Shown here piece by piece: positions 62,872 through 64,000 of a DNA stretch of 64,000 nt. A program made the translations under genes and the position numbers. The notes under the pieces are model-generated. The model was not told where the DNA came from and ran no database searches. It saw only the letters and a program-made list of their open reading frames with translations. Within the stretch, counting starts at the first letter, position 1, and the number at the start of each line of letters is the position of its first letter. Source of the DNA: Anadara kagoshimensis (taxonomy: Eukaryota; Mollusca; Bivalvia; Arcoida; Arcidae). The DNA lies in assembly GCA_021292105.1 (NCBI GenBank), contig CM037871.1, positions 22,626,057-22,690,056 of the forward strand, in the 5' to 3' direction.

Positions 62872-64000
62872 TAATCACTTTGGTCACGTTACTTTCAGTT
62901 CCAATTGTTGTTATGTGATTGGAAATGGTAGTAGGTCTCGAAAATTTAAGTATACTATTAAATGAGATCGTTATTACTTGAAATGATCAAATATTTTAAA
63001 CAATAAATATTTTTTCCTTTAATGTATCTAAAAAATGTATCTAAAAAAGAACCAAATATATACAGCAAATTACGAGAAATACATCTTGAAAGTGGGGATT
63101 ACTTCACAGCTATCTGCCGACATTCCTGCTTCAGACACAAATTATTAAAGCGTACCTGTAACAATTTTTTATTTTTACATATTTTATTCTCCATACTTAA
63201 ATATGACTTAATGCAAAAATTTTATAAAAATCCATGCCGAAATAAGGGCAAGTTTATAATACACTCCCTGTTAATCCAAATCAAAAAGCTCGGTTTTGGG
63301 GACCCTGTGCAGTGACATCACTTAAGTAAGCAGCCCCCACAGAATACTATTTATCCACATTACTTAATAATGGACTATCTAAAAAAATCTTTTTATATTT
63401 CATGATAAATTCATTTGATGAAGTGGAATTTACATCCGAATGACACCTAACCGTAATTAAGCAAATTATTATTAGTCCACCTTGATAAAAAGTTTGCTTA
63501 TTAGACATTCCTTAGATTTAGACCCGTACGTTTAATCAACAGGATGTGTTCTTACAATTAACAAAATTGATTGACAGGTGTTCGGATAGAGTAATTTAAT
63601 GACACCTGTAAATATACTATCTGAATCGTTTGATGTTGTCTTGGATTTAGAATTTCACATACTAGTAAACTGATTGTGAAAAGATAATTATGTATAAAAA
63701 ACTAGAGTTACGGGAGTATGAATAAACAGATAACTGACAATATGATCTAATTTTGAAAAATAACATTTTAAATAAAATTTTACCACCAGTCATTTAATTT
63801 TTAATGTTTAATAATAAACAAATAAATAAATGATTTAATTTAAAATTTTTAATAAATAAATAAATTAATAATGGTACATCATAAGCCACTTCAGGATCGT
63901 AGGAACTTGATAGGTATTGATGTTTGATTTATATTATTTGAATACGGACAGCCAGACGGGTATTTTTAAATGTATGTATGAATTTAATTACAGCATTTAC
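62872..64000 (+). other. Nicalin intron 5, unannotated right end
   Basis: No nicalin exon or other gene recognised. A 97-codon frame at 63,022-63,315 has no recognisable domain. An (AAAT)n-rich tract spans about 63,800-63,875. Confidence 0.5.

Noticed and set aside
51719-64000. Further nicalin exons
   Set aside because: I looked for the expected WLSLGADSNGSG-type segment and later blocks and found none. The region is filled by repeats.

Overview
This is a eukaryotic, AT-rich, intron- and repeat-dominated window, most likely from a bivalve mollusc. Two things point there. The elements starting AACAAGAGGCCCATGGGCC with internal tandem repeats resemble the molluscan 'pearl'/Helitron-like elements as I remember them. 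The one clear host gene is an animal gene with widely spaced exons. No prokaryotic gene, operon or CRISPR array is present, and almost every open frame is a by-product of repeats.

Layout. (1) 1-3,029: one minus-strand exon with a P-loop (17-259), probably from an IFI44-like or related GTPase gene that continues off the left edge, then a decayed mariner transposase (about 2,150-2,697). (2) 3,030-27,925: a roughly 25 kb satellite of a ~38 bp monomer (usually with a HindIII site). It is broken by a 1,000-N gap and by one Helitron-like insertion. Nested periodicities include a ~5.6 kb higher-order repeat. (3) 27,926-37,600: intergenic DNA with hammerhead-ribozyme-like repeats, a tRNA-like SINE, a 5.06 kb inverted-repeat element enclosing a decayed LINE, a complete tRNA-Arg-like SINE with exact 15 bp target-site duplications, and two small MITEs. 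(4) 37,699-64,000: the 5' part of the nicalin gene (NCLN), plus strand. Five exons (37,699-37,873; 44,638-44,828; 47,029-47,170; 47,590-47,684; 51,635-51,718) join in phase to give 229 codons, ending after AHYDAFGVAP. The rest of the gene lies past the right edge. Its introns hold a 409 bp tandem duplication, a (GAT)n-rich minisatellite, three CAGGG-ended hAT-like elements (two of them in nests), several Helitron-like elements and a four-level nest at 56,571-62,871.

The only coherent gene function here is nicalin, an ER membrane protein of the nicalin-NOMO-TMEM147 complex of the multipass translocon. The most interesting non-genic signals are the three related hammerhead-like repeats, two of them in a direct repeat 306 bp apart as in retrozymes or Penelope-like elements. 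Next come two unrelated-looking repeat families that share Helitron2/helentron terminal architecture, and the satellite's multi-scale organisation.
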